DNA of 64,000 nt from Bryum argenteum (Eukaryota > Streptophyta > Bryopsida > Bryales > Bryaceae), in contig CM073321.1 in assembly GCA_037043015.1 (NCBI GenBank), forward strand, positions 9,184,001 to 9,248,000. The letters run 5' to 3'. Both the position numbers and the translations under genes were made by a program. The notes below the pieces were generated by a model that was not told where the DNA came from, did not search any database, and worked only from the letters and a program-made list of their open reading frames with translations. This document shows positions 44,261-56,865 of this stretch, piece by piece (position 1 is the stretch's first letter; each line of letters opens with the position of its first letter).

Positions 44261-45780
44261 AGGTAGGACACACAAATAAACGACTACGGGAGCGGGGAAA
44301 CAGGCCAAGGTATCGAGATAGCACAACAAATACAACAAACTCGGAGGATGAAGACAAGATCACGTCGTTGACTCTGCAGGTACAGAAGAAGGGCAAAGAA
44401 CACATGAAGCAGAATCCTACGCGGGCTACATGTACGATTCAATTGACTAGCAGCTCTGAGAATCTACATCAATTGGATGACAACCCGATCAGCAACCGAA
44501 TCAAGCCCATTTGTCTACATCTAGAGCAGAGAAGCCATGTGGAGGAGCAAGTGAATCACTCGGATCCAGTGCCTGAATCACATGACCCATTTGAAGAACA
44601 GCAGTTTGTATTGTCCCAAGATGTTCACCGATCACCTGAACAAGGTGAGATTGCTCCACAGCTACGGATTCTACAGGAGCAACAGTCCCAATCAGATCAA
44701 TCACCATTGTTACAAGAGCAGGGAGAGATTGCACTAGAGAAGCCAATATAGGAGAGCCGACAGAATGAGCAGTATCAGCTACAGCATCCACATGAGCAAG
44801 TCACGGAGGGACCAGAGCAACCACACAGGGCACCTACCCTTGATCTGCCACGGATCAGGACACCTACTCATCGTAGTACTATAGCAGACAGACTCAATGA
44901 TTTGGTATACCAACTACACACAGTATTGACAGATGAGGCAAGGGTGCGAGAGCTTCAGGAGGTGGAGGACAGGTCAGGAGATGGATATAGGAGGTTGGTC
45001 ACAACCAACTTAGATCTACAAGGACAAATACATGAACTGAGTCCCCAGCTTCAACTTGCACGGCGAAAATATGCTCTAAGGAAGGACGTGTGGACATATA
45101 CAACAAAGCAGTTGAGGATTCTACATGATGAGCAGTTCAGAGCACCCCAGGTAGAGGCGGTACGGCAACGACGTTTAGAGTTGGAGGCCAGTCTGAGTGC
45201 CAGAATCCGAGATTATGGCAGACTGGCACAAGAGCACTGACACTTGCAGCTTTGGTTGGAGTTGGCAGAGGCCAGATCGACTGAAACATTCCGAGACTTA
45301 AGCAGACATCTTCTGACGACTGCAAATAAACAAGTTTTGCAGGAGATCCAAGCCTATACCATGGACCAAGAGAGAGCCAACAGATACTTGATAACGTTTG
45401 CAGAAGCCTACCCCGCCTTTGTTTATTGGTCAGATGATGAGGAGGAGAACGAGGAGGAACCAATTGTGCCAACTATGACACAGCCATTGGAGGGCGTAGG
45501 AGTGTCAAGCCGTGCCTTAGGGAGTACTTCAGCTAATGAGTTAGAAATTCGTGGAGGACAAGTGGAGGCGGCACCAGTATGGAGACTACCCAGTGGAGAT
45601 GGCAGAGGAGACATTTATCCCTACTTGAGCAGTGTAGAACAGTCATTTGGCCAACATGCTCATGCTAGAGCAACATGGAGTTTACTAGGAGAGAGTATTC
45701 TTGCCATCCCACCCGGGCCAGATACAGTAACGCCAAGACTGGAGGAGGTAACGGAGGGAGCGACATCACCACGACTATAA
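44250..45780 (+). pseudogene. Decayed retroelement ORF, second half: Gln-rich and coiled coil
   Basis: A one-base frameshift near 44250 joins this to the ORF before it. It is one frame from about 44258 to the TAA at 45778, broken by TAG at 44749 and TGA at 45238. Order: polar RYRDSTTNTTNSEDEDK, a Gln/His/Pro-rich part (RILQEQQSQSDQSPLLQEQG), then predicted coiled coils (LVYQLHTVLTDEARVRELQE, QVEAVRQRRLELEASLSARI) and an acidic end (YWSDDEEENEEEPIVP). The plan, an N-terminal domain followed by coiled coil and acidic tail, repeats that of the 27.4 kb ORF. Followed 160 bp later by a polypurine tract, so it lies at the 3' end of an LTR element. Confidence 0.55.
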
Positions 45781-45943
45781 GGACATTAATACAGTCAAGA
45801 CCTATATAGTAGACTTAGTGTTTACAATAAATATTTGAGTGAAATTGCAGCTAGTTTGTGGGTGTGCGGCGAGTTGTTGTGAATTTTACCGGTTTCGCTA
45901 ACATTTAACCCTAGCCAGGAACATCTGAGGACAGATGTAAACT

Positions 45944-46740
45944 AAAAGGGGGATAATGTTAACCGGGTAATTACCTAGCCAGTAATCTTGTAGTTACTGG
46001 ACCAATAGTCTGGACTTTCTGGGTTACCCTAAGTCAGATTTTGGATGAAATATGATGGATGGATGCAATCCTATAGATGGATGAAATTAGTTAGGGTGTG
46101 GAGACCAGTGTGGCTGCTAGGGTTTGGAAGGGGTTTGGAGAGCGAGGGCTCTCTCTCTCTCTCTCTCTCTCTCACGAAGTTGGAGCTCGAGCTAGAAGGT
46201 GTGTGTGTGAGTGTGTTTGTGTTGGATAGAGGAGAAAACTACTGCTTTAGACATATATCTTGAGGGACCAGAAAGTGGACTCCGACGGGCAGAAGTTATC
46301 TGTACTATCATGAGTTTTCAATGAAGTATGTCTGGATTTGTGTGTAAAACTGTTGGATCGTGATTCTAAGTTTTCCATTCTGAAGTATTGGAGGAATAAG
46401 ATTAGAAGGTGGGGTTGATAAGTAGTATTGTTGGAATTGTAGTACCATTGTGGTACTGTTTAGGGCTTGTTCGGGTACTGTCCAAGCCAATTTCAAAGTT
46501 GGTTCAGGGCCAATTTCAAGGTTAGTTCAGAACCAGTTAAAGTCCAGGGTAGGATCAATCAAGGTTCAGGCCAGTTTCTAGTCCAGTTCAAGATAAGTCT
46601 CGAATCTAGGGCAAGACCAGTTTTGAATCTAAGACAGTGTTAGGAATAGGTCAGGACGAGTTTGTGATCTAAGGCAAGACCAGCTTTGAGTCTAGTCCAG
46701 TCCCAAGTCTAGACCAGAACCAGTTTGGAACTCAGACACA
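45944..46740 (+). mobile_element. Polypurine tract and probable 3' LTR
   Basis: AAAAGGGGGATAA (45944-45956) is directly followed by TGTTAACCGGGTAATTACC, the usual polypurine tract/TG start of a 3' LTR. The LTR body includes a (CT)n run at about 46149-46173 and (TG)n at about 46200-46220. From 46262 on it is repeated in inverted orientation at 32545-33045. The last part (46490-46740) is made of CCAGTTC/CCAGTTT/TCTAG words at about 20-40 bp spacing. I cannot identify the LTR's CA end, nor a matching 5' LTR in the window. Confidence 0.65.
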
Positions 46741-46797
46741 AGTGCAAAATTAATACTTTTGCCTGATAGTTACATACCTAATGATAATGAAAGAGCA

Positions 46798-46798
46798 A

Positions 46799-46862
<64 letters not shown>
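46798..46862. repeat. (TA)n microsatellite
   Basis: About 32 TA units directly before the CAATTG-rich element. Confidence 0.96.
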
Positions 46863-46867
<5 letters not shown>

Positions 46868-47396
46868 AGGACGGGAAAATGAGTTACGCCCAACCTGTTA
46901 CTAATGTATGAATTGATTTCAAAGAGCAAATCAAAATTCTCAATTGGTAACAACCAGGGCCAGAGCAACAAAACAAATTCCAATATGTAGCCAACCCATT
47001 GTGAGTGAAGACAAGACCCCATGATCAAGAACTGGTGATGAAAACCCAATTGGAGGACATGCATAATCAAGTGTTGATTTGTTAATCCAATTGGGATCCA
47101 CTGTTATACAAAATGGTAATAATGAGAGGATGGGTAGAGAGGATGTACCAATAGGTACGACTCCTTTGCAGAAATCACAATTGGAGTTACCGACGGTAGT
47201 TCCAATTGAACTGAATCGGAAATTTTTTAACCCAATAAATAATGGAGAGTTCAATGATTATCAACCACGCCCAAATATTCATAATCATCCCCCAATGGAG
47301 TTAAGCTAAATTAATGAGAAACAATCAAATAGAGAAATACCAATTGATGAGGATCTGGAGATACTACTAGAGCATTTCAAGTGGAGAATACATATA

Positions 47397-50300
47397 ATGC
47401 CAATTATGAATCAACAGATACCTGTTAAATCCAAATGGTTTGGAAAAATAAAAAAATCTAAACCAATTGGAATTATGCAAGGTTTACCCTTTTATATTAT
47501 TTTGGAAGACTTGGGTCATCTAAAAGCTGACATCACAATAAAACAAGTGTTAGGAGTAGCTCTACTTTGTCGGAATACTTTACAATCCAATTTAATTAGA
47601 AAAAGAAGAAAACATGTAGTACATGAAATCTCAATTAGTCTAGACCTCGGTAGTCCTATGATTGATGTTATGATTGATGGTATAATAACTGTTGGAGTGC
47701 ACATAGATGGAGGCTCGAGTGTAAACTTAATGAACTGAAAAACCATGATTAGCTTACAATTATTGGGTTTACAAGATACCAAAATATTTTTGCTCATGGC
47801 TGATCAAAGTCGGGTAATACCAAAGGGTATATAATAAAAAGGAAAAACTATACTATCTGAACTTGTCTTCTTTATAAATTATATCGTATTCCAACAAACT
47901 AATTTTTTTCATCCTACACTATTCTATTGGGCAGACCTTAACTTTATCAAGCAAAAGCTAAAGACGATTTGGGGTAAGGGGTTAATAACAATTGGGTTAG
48001 GGGCATCAAAGGTTAAATTAAAAATGTACTCAAAGAAATATCATGGAGAAACACAATGGGAATCACCTGAATATTCAAGTGATTTTGATTACGATACCGA
48101 TGTTGAATCTGATAAACATACTAGCAAAGTTCAATTACATAAACTAGTAAAACAAAATATAGTACCGACGCCAAGAGTTTTTAAATAAATAGGTACGAGA
48201 GAATATAAATTCTCTTACTCAGAGAATATAAATTCCGTTAGGGTTCTTGAATCGTGGATGCAGACATACTAGTATATGGAGTCATGGCAATCCATTCGGA
48301 ATTAGAACCAAATTTTGAATCTGAGAATTTATGGCATTATTCTTCTGAACCTACCCCAATTGAAAATCATGCTCCTAAAGATTTGTGTCAAGATGTAAAT
48401 ATTGGTAGTAGAAAGAATCCAAAGATAATTCAATTATGTAGACATTTAAAATTGGACAAACTTGATAAATGGTTAAGTTTTTTTGAATCACATTTGGACA
48501 CCTTTGTTTTTTCTTATAAAGATTTGAAAGGTGTACCACCCGAGGTGTGTGAACACCACATCAACTTAGAAGAAGATGCTAAACCGGTACGCCAAAAACA
48601 ACACCGGCTTAATCCAAAATACTCCCTATTAGTAAACGAGGAGATAGATAAACTCCTAGAAATAGGATTCATCTATCTAGTACCCTTTAGCAAATGGGTT
48701 AGTCCAATTGTAATAGTATCTAAAAAAATGGTAAAATCCGTATTTGTCAAGACTATAGACAGTTAAATGCAGCTACAAAAAAAGATTACTTTCCATTACC
48801 TTTTACAGATAGTGTACTAGACTCCGTAGCTGGCCATGAGATGTGTTTGTTTTTAGACGGTTTTTCTGGCTACGACCAGATTAAAATAGCGTTAAAAGAC
48901 CAATTGTTGACTACTTTCACTACCAATTGGGGGACCTATGCTTATAATAGGATGCCATTTGGAGTTTGTAATGGGCCTGCGACCTTCCAAATAATTTTTA
49001 CCGTAGCATTTGATGAATATCTCCGTAAATTTAAAAAGATATTTCTAGATGATTTTTGAGTGTTTGTTACTAAGGAAGACCATCCTACCCATTTGGCACT
49101 TTATTTTGCTCAATGTAATCAGGTTGAATTTCCCTTAATGCAGCTAAATGTCAATTTGTTGTACCTTATGGTGAATTGCTATGACACATTGTTAGTAAGA
49201 AAGGTATCAGTACTGATTCAGATAAAATTGCTTTAATTGTTAGTACTCCCCGACCTGAGACAATAACTGAAGTGAGAAGTTTTGTAAGTTTAGGAAGTTA
49301 TTATAGAAGAGCGGTCAAGGATTATGCTACACATGCTGCTCCATTAACAAATTTATTAAAAAAATCGGAGAAGAGAGTAAATCCTATTTGGACTTCCGAG
49401 TGTACTAAGGCCTTTCCTACCTTAAAAGAATGCTTGAGTAGTGCACCTGTGTTAATTCCTCCCAATTGGGAAAAACCATTCCACATATATGTGGACGCTT
49501 CTAATGTTGCATTGGGTTGTGTTTTGAGTCAAAAAGATGAAAAGAAAATGAACTATCCTATTTATTTCGCTAGTTGCCAATTGATAGTTGCAGAGAAAAA
49601 TTATACCACTACGAAACGTGAGGCTTTAGGTATGATCTTTGCTGTATAAAAATTCATGCACTAATTATCGGGGTATCCATTCACTATTTACGTTGACCAC
49701 GATGCATTGAAATATTTAATTAATAAACCCAATTTAAGTGGTCGTTTAGCTTGATGGGTATTATTCCTAAAAGAATTTAATTTTTCAATTGTAGTTAGGT
49801 CTGGTAAGACTCATGCCAATGCTGACCACTTATCCCGATTGGAACCTACAGAGGAATCTAATACTGTTCCAATCGATGATGAGTTACCAGATGGTCAATT
49901 GTTTGTAGTAGAAGTAATCCAATCCGAGTATAAAGATACTTTAGAATACTTAAGCACTAATACTCTAACAAACCAATTGAATGATAAACAAATTAAACAC
50001 TTTTTGCATAAATGTGCTCCCTATTATTTACTAAATGATATTTTATACAAAAAGGTAAAGACGGATTATTACGCCATTGTATCTTTACAAATGAAATTCC
50101 TTTGATTTTAGAGGGGTGTCATACCGATCGATGCGGGGATCATTTTGCAGGTCACACAACAGCTCGAAATATGTTAAACTGCGGCTATTGGTGGCCAAGT
50201 CTCTTCAAAGATGCCCATCATTATGCTAAAACGTGTGATCCTTGTCAGAGGGTATGACGCCCTACACATAAATCAGCTATGCCTTTACAACCCCTGTTGG

Positions 50301-51231
50301 CATCAGCACCCTTCGAAAAGTGGGGGATCGGCTTTGTTGGTCCAAAAGAACCTCCAACTAGATATGGTAGAAAACAGTATATTCTAGTTGCAACAGATTA
50401 CGCTACTGAATGGGCGGAAGCCCTAGCCACTAGAAATGATGACGCTCAAATTGTAGCTAAGTTTTTATATAAAAACATAATTTCTAGATTTCGCTGTCCA
50501 ATCGAATTAATAAGCGACAAGGGCACCCATTTTTTGAATGAAACAATTGAATTATTAACAACTAAGTTTCTTATTAAGCATCGAAAAACCAGCCATTACC
50601 ATCCTAGAGCCAATGGGCAAATAGAAAAAATCAATGGCTTGTTATGCAATATTTTAACTAAAACAATTGGAGGATCTGGTACTGATGGGGATGAGAAATT
50701 ATGTGCAGCTCTTTGGGCTTACAGAAGTATAAGGTAACTACCAAATTTACACCATTCCAATTGGTCTATGGGGAGGAAGCTATTCTTCTAATAGAATTTG
50801 AATTATGTTCCTTGAAAATAGATTCACAAATAGCAATGACAAATAGATTGAGTGATGTTCAGAGTTTAGAAACTAGACTTTGCCAATTGGAGAAATTAGA
50901 TGAATATAGGAGAGAAGCTTTATACAATACCTACGTAGCTCAACAGAGACAAAAATCTTTTTATGATAGTAAATTGCATAAGAAAGAATTCAAAGAAGGT
51001 GCTTTAGTCTTACTTTATGATAGCCGGTTTCTTAAATTTCCCGGGAAACTTAAAACTCATTGGCTAGGTCCTTATATTATTAGGAATATGAATCCCAAAT
51101 TCCCAATGGTTCAGCCCAATTGCAAGATTTTTGAAGGTAAACTTATTCCTACTCGTATTAATGGCTATCGGTTAAGACTGTATCACAATGCAGCCGAGGT
51201 CGGCTTCAAGGATGAAGAGGAGGAGGTCTAA
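47397..51231 (+). pseudogene. Ty3/gypsy pol: protease, reverse transcriptase, RNase H, integrase
   Basis: Domains in the order PR-RT-RH-IN, as in Ty3/gypsy elements. Protease: the DGGSSVNLMN active-site-like motif near 47708-47738. Reverse transcriptase: VPPEVCEHHINLEEDAKPVR, LEIGFIYLVPFSKWVSPIVI, FSGYDQIKI, NRMPFGVCNGPATFQ and FLDDF in the catalytic YxDD position. RNase H: FHIYVDASNVALGCVLSQKD, ITTKREALG-like text. Integrase: zinc finger H..H (GHTTARNMLNCGYWW) with CDPCQR, then VATDYATEW, LISDKGTHF and NGQIEKINGL supplying D, D and E. The last part (50701-51231) has LGPYIIRN, typical of the integrase C-terminus. The frame breaks at least six times. I find no gag upstream and no chromodomain. 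A dead copy; family assignment certain. Confidence 0.93.
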
Positions 51232-51254
51232 AATGATTGGCAATTGAAGGGAGT

Positions 51255-51365
51255 ATAATGCAATTAAAAAAAAAAAAAAAGAAAAAAAAAAAAAGAAAAA
51301 AAAAAATAGAAAAAAGAAACATGTATATAAAAAAAAAGAAAAAAAAAGAAAAAAAAACAAACATG
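51255..51365. repeat. A-rich tract
   Basis: About 110 bp of A runs broken by single G, T or C, between integrase and the downstream ORF. Confidence 0.9.
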
Positions 51366-51913
51366 ATAAATGATATAATAAATATTTTAATTAATTCTTA
51401 TTCCTAGTCAAGAGAGAGAGAAAATGAGTGGAGTGAAATTGGAAAAATGAATTAATGGAGAGGATGAAGATAAATGGGGATGAAGAAAAAAAACATATAA
51501 AATGAAACATAATAACTATAGTTATCAGTATAAGGGACAATAAATACAACATGGTAAAAAATATAAGATAATGAGCGATTGAAAAAGTAAAATGAAAATA
51601 AAAATAAAAATAATGAGAGTGACCAATTAGATACTGGGCGGAAGTGATCATGAGAAGGAAGGGCAATCAAGAAAATCAAAAGAAATGACCGTTTCGAAGA
51701 AATGATCCCCTTCCAAAACTGAAAATGTTGGCGAGACAGTGAAAGGCGGCGGAACTGAGACATATAGTAACCAATTCGAAAGGAGGGAGTGCATGAAGAC
51801 CCAATTGGAGAATTTTGCAAGTATCGATTGGCGAGCGAGGAATTGAGGGGAGAGTGCAAGGTTCGAGCAGTCTATGTTGAAGAATCGATTGGAGTGAAGA
51901 GCATGAGCGGCGA
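51366..51913. other. Spacer between pol and downstream ORF
   Basis: Purine-rich AT-rich leader (AAAATGAAAATAAAAATAA-like), with CAATTGG at 51784 and several GATTGG words. Minus-strand frames are artefacts. Probably 5' leader or intron of the ORF that follows. Confidence 0.5.
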
Positions 51914-54440
51914 TTGGAGGAAGAATTGGATGATGAGATCATGTTCGTAAAGGAGATACCAGCAAAGGATGACGATCTTGTGGAGTTCCTCCGATTGCTG
52001 AAGATACCAAAGCCCGAGGGTGTTGCACCTGCAGCAAAAAGTTCAGAACCAATATGCGTAGCGCGAGCTCTCATCAAAATAGCGCCATGGCCAGCGGTGA
52101 TCGACCAATCGAAGAGTTTGAGCGACCTAGAGGTACTCAAGATCTTGAATTCAAGCAAGCTATTGAGATTTCTCAAAAATTGCCTGATTGTCATTACAAT
52201 TCGAGAGGAGAAGACAGTAGAGTTCGTGGACAACTACCAATCGGCAGTGCGAGGGAGGACAGTGCACGGGAAACAATTGGAATTGATGGAAGAAGTGGTG
52301 AGGAAAGCGTTAAAGCTACCAAATTCAGGGATTCCGTGCGCGAGCTTGAGGGAAGAGGAGTATCCAATTGGCGATTGCTTTTTGCCAATAATCGAAGCAC
52401 TACCGAGGGTACAGCAGCTCGTATTGCCTTTTAGGGTTCAAAAACTGCAGCTGAAGACCGATTGGAGGGAGAGTGTGGATTTTGTGCAGAAGTGGTTGTT
52501 TTTGGACGCAGATTTAGCATTGGTGGAAAGGGAGGTGATTGTGGCAACAATAGCGACATTCAAGCATGGAGTTGCGATCAATTGGTCGAAGCTGATAGCG
52601 AGGAGGCTTCACCAATCGATGGTTGAAGTGAAGGCCAACCCAATTGACTCAGAGAAAACATTCAATGGTAGGTTTTACACCACAAAATTGTTGGATGCAG
52701 CTGACTTAGTTTTAGTAGCAGTAAAGCCAGAACCAATTGAGGAAGTAGCCCAATTGGCACCTGCATCAGAGCCGTTACAGGGACCTGAGTATTATCAGAA
52801 GGTGGCGAATGAGGCAAAACAATTGGAGATGCTAGCTGCTTATCCAACCATTTTCGAAGACTATCAGCGATTGGAAGTCTAGTACAAAGAACTCCAAAAT
52901 CGACACCAATTGTTGGAAATCTAGGAAGACCAATCAAAAACAGCGGAACCAAGGCCAATTTGTGAGGATATACAGGCCAAAGCATTCAAAAACCAATTGT
53001 TGGAGTTGAATGTACAATTGGAAACTTCACAGGGGGAGTTGCAGGTGCAAAAGGAGGTTCATGCCAAACTACATGCGAGCCATGACCATTTGCGTGCTGA
53101 GAAGCATCCCCAAGACAAGAATCTTGTAGATTTTACCAATTGGATTCAAGCTTTGGAGCAGAAGAACGATAAATTGAAGGTGGAGATCACCGATTGGAAA
53201 GGCAAGGCAATAGTTCAGTCTGACCCAATGGAAGAAGAAGAACCGAGACAGGAGGGCAAAATCAGCATTGCAGACCTATCGGAACTTGCAGAATACATTC
53301 TACCTGCTCACAATCTGGAGCGAGCTTACACCTACGATCCGTAGGTGTTCTTTCTTATTGCAGGTCTGACAATTGGAGATACTTTATCGAAAGTAGTATT
53401 TGAACAATTGTGGGAGAACGCAGAGGAGTCGAGGCAAGAAAACTTGTTTACAGAAATTATTATTCGTAGCGATCTCCCATTAGAAACTATGCAGCTGCTT
53501 ATTGGACGATTGGCAATCTTGGTGCAAGGCTGCTTAGATACTACGCACAATTAGAGGAGGCACAAGCTTATTGACACCAATTGGAGGATTACTATTTGGA
53601 GCAGGTTTGACGGCCACAGTGCAACGATTGGGGATTCAACGTGACAGAGATGCTTGCCACCAATTGGACGCAATGCCCAATCAATGACTGGAAGACAACA
53701 GTGGAGCGTATTTTATAAGATTACCAATCGAAATGGTGGCTGCTGCAGATGGTGAAGGACAACCAAGCTCGATCAGTGAGGACCAGATTTTCAGATGTGC
53801 ATCCTAGCGAGTACTTCTATACCTATCAAGATATCAAGATCCCATTGGAGCGAATACTGCAAGCAAGGACTTTTTCTCAATTGCTGCCATTCGAGGTTGA
53901 TTCTCAGGCTGTGTTCAGAAACAAATTCAATCGGAAGGTAACGCTAGTATCGATGGTAGGATTACCTGCACATTTGGATAGTTGGAGTTTCACTACAATT
54001 GGAAGCATCACCGATGGGTAGTTTCTCGGCAAGTGGGAAAGTCTGTTTTCCACTATCAAAGATCGATCAGATGTGCTGCTATGGGAGACATTTCTCTGAA
54101 TTGGCAAAGATTATAATCACCAACAACTACCATTGAGCAAACCAATCGAGGCGTTGAATACAACAGAGGTGAATCTTCGATTGGATTTGAGTGAGGCGCC
54201 AGAAAAGGTGCGAGAGAACCCTGATTGGTGTCCAGTGGAGCGGCGCTACTAATGGAGAATTGACGCCCAATTGGACACAGTTTGGTATAATTGGCCGGTA
54301 CTTACAGGGAAGTGGATTACGTGGTCTGATTGCGTGAATTCCTACACCAAGTTTTGGCGGGGGCACACGACCCATCGGGATCCAATTTGTTTCCGATCGG
54401 CGATCTTCTGTGAAGCGTTAGTAGAGTGATGTCAGTTCTT
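51914..54440 (+). pseudogene. ORF downstream of pol: plant transposon protein-like domain, coiled coil and unknown C-terminal part
   Basis: Opens with EEELDDEIMFVKEIPAKDDD. The domain part reads RGRTVHGKQLELMEEVVRKAL, YPIGDCFLPIIEALPRVQQL, EREVIVATIATFKHGVAINW and SKLIARRL, ending in the INW motif also seen at 28 and 43.9 kb. A coiled coil follows across two TAGs (52880, 52922): LLELNVQLETSQGELQVQKE, LEQKNDKLKVEITDWKGK. A third TAG (53342) and then a frameshift near 53553 lead to VRTRFSDVHPSEYFYTYQDI, FRNKFNRKVTLVSMVGLPAH and, with further stops, YNWPVLTGKWITWSDCVNSY. The same strand and same CAATTG richness as pol suggest an extra ORF 3' of integrase, the place where Athila/Tat-type elements carry one. 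Function unknown. Confidence 0.55.
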
Positions 54441-56680
54441 CAAGGTTATCATCGATCCACAATTGGGAGGCAACATGTTGCAAAATGGCGAACTCTACGT
54501 TCGATTGAACTACAACTGTTGCAGAAAGATGCGCCTATTGGAGTTAAAGTTCATGATGCAGTTTTTGCAGGGTGCACACTACAACATGATTGGTGACAAA
54601 GGAGCCAATTGGCGCGGAGTGATGGAGTCATTTCTCAATCTGGACAGAGATGGCAGCTGGAAGAAAGAACGAGTCAATTGAAGAATCATATCGAATGAAT
54701 GTGACGAAGCCAATTCGGAGGCCATACGGAAAGGAGCAAATCAATTGGTGTATCAGATGCCGCTAGAGTGGCAGCCCGGGTGTACGAACTTCACAATTTT
54801 GTATGGAGTTTCTTCCAAGAGTGCAAGAAAAGTTAAGATCGCGGTGATTCCAGCGATTGTAAGCAAGACCAAGAAATGATGTTTGCGGGGACGCGAACAA
54901 TTGAGAAGGGGGCCATGCAGTCAATTTATTTTCTAGTTTGATCTCAATTGGGTTTTGATAATATAAATGCAGTAGATAGCCAATTGAGTTCATACATCTA
55001 TTGTTTTCACCATTAGTTTATCGATCGGTATGAGTTTTATAATAGTAACTGATAATATGAGTTTTACCGATAGAGATCTGTAATTGCCGATGGGAAGCAA
55101 AATATAAGGCAGGAGAACCGATCGGGAGAGTAGTTTTCCTTATGCACAGGAACTCCTTCCAATTGCCGGAAGTAAAGCAACATTGACGATTGAAATTCTG
55201 TGTGTTTACTTTTGTGAATGAAAAGCAATTGTATTTTTCATTAAGTACTGTATTTGTGTGTTTGGAATGTTATGTACAATTGGAGTTTGTAATCTATATG
55301 GAGAATTATGAGCAAATTATTTATCTCCAATCTTCCCAATCTTCCCAATCTGATTGGAGATAAATAAACAGCTTAAATATTGATTGCATTGAAAATTGGA
55401 ATCAGGAGGAAGTAAAACCAATTGGAGAAAAGTGCAAAATGGAGAAAGCAGAGAAGAGAGAGATTAAAGTAGTCCAATGATCAGAAATCCGTCGAAAGCA
55501 TTGCCAATAGGAGAAGGACAGAAAGTAATTGGAGAAAAATTAAGAAGCAGAAAAAGAAAATGAAAGAAGAAAGAGAACCTGATACTTGAAGAATAAAGAA
55601 TTCATATCCGGAGAAACTTAGAAGATTCCAACAACCCCTTGTGATAAGTGGTCCTATTGACCTTGCCTATTGATACAAGTAATAGAACAATTTACATTTT
55701 AAAACCATTGCAATTGGGCAACTTGGATTTTGTAGTACTCTCGATTGAAACTGATCTATCTCCTAGTGTTCAAACCCTACCTATAGGTTATTCTTTGTAG
55801 TAGAATATAAAACCCGACTACACAACCCCAACTTCCAATATCTTCCCAAACTTTGGCTTTGTAATTTCGGGTTGAAATTTTAGCAAATTACTCAAGATTA
55901 TATCATGAAAGCTTTTTTGTTTCTAAAAAGTGAATACAATTATCTTTTTTAGAACTAAATATGAATCTAGTAATATCCTTCCATTGACATGTGGCATACT
56001 TAATTACCATAAAGGTCAATTTAAATGCAAAAAACTTCTTCTTAAATATGAGATGTCATCTGTTTTAGAATATGAGCCTTGAAAGAAGTTTGAAGTTGAA
56101 AGTATACACAATCGTGAGTGCTGGCATGGAGGGTAATTTAATTATACAAATATTCTATAATTTATGTGAGGATTAATTTGTCTGGGATAATGTACATAAT
56201 TTGTTCTTAAAATATTCTTTGACTAGACTTTGTCAAATTGTAAATATTGTGAATGTTAGAACATATGTACCAAATCGTGTACAAAACATTATTCGATGGA
56301 CACGAGATTCTCTTGACCTTAATTTCACTGTAAACATGTGAAAGCAAGTTAATACGAAGAAATAGACCACAAAATGAAAAATAAAATGTGATTATTAGCC
56401 AATTTGGCAGAGGAGAATTTACATTCACAAAGTATAAGGAAGTTGATTATAGTGACCTTCACATTCACTATGCAGCAACATTAATTGATTAGTCTAGGGC
56501 CTCTTTTTGCTACATGAACACCCTTGAGGGGATACCACATGGATCCCACGAGTGATATTACATAATACTATCGTTTTCTTCCATAGGTGAGCCTTCAGCC
56601 CCAGCCCTCATGTACTTTTTCATAGAAAGAAGCAGTTACAAACCATATGGAATAAATCTCCTCCCCCTAGATCTCCGCCT
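54441..56680. other. 3' end of the CAATTG element and AT-rich flank
   Basis: 54463-54681 is a possible decayed end of the ORF (LYVRLNYNCCRKMRLLELKF). CAATTG hexamers continue to about 55711 and then stop. 55740-56680 is AT-rich without gene signals. Confidence 0.5.
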
Positions 56681-56689
56681 CAATACCCT

Positions 56690-56865
56690 GCCCAAGACCC
56701 CTGCCCTAAGACCCCTGCTCCAAGACCCCCGCCCCAAGACCCCCGCCCAAGACCCCCGCCCCAAGACCCCTGCCCCAAAACCCCCGCCCAAGACCCTCGC
56801 CCCAAGACCCCTGCCCCAAAACCCCCGCCCCAGACCCCCGCCCCAAGACCCCCTGCTGGACCCTC
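56690..56865. repeat. Minisatellite, CCAAGACCCCCGCC unit
   Basis: About twelve units of 14-15 bp (CCAAGACCCCTGCC, CCAAAACCCCCGCC variants). Pro- or Gly-rich frames across it are artefacts. Confidence 0.93.

Larger units (their letters stand above)
46940..55700 (+). mobile_element. CAATTG-saturated Ty3/gypsy-like element
   Basis: By hand I count about 54 CAATTG hexamers between 46940 and 55700, against two in the 3.5 kb before. A random sequence of about 60% AT would hold roughly three. They fall in pol, the downstream ORF and the non-coding parts alike, which argues that all of this is one element. LTRs were not recognised; a TA microsatellite bounds the left side. Confidence 0.7.

Noticed and set aside
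42182-53554. Alternative genetic code or programmed TAG readthrough
   Set aside because: The intact PIRL gene uses standard stops, and the retroelement ORFs also have frameshifts, so decay is simpler.
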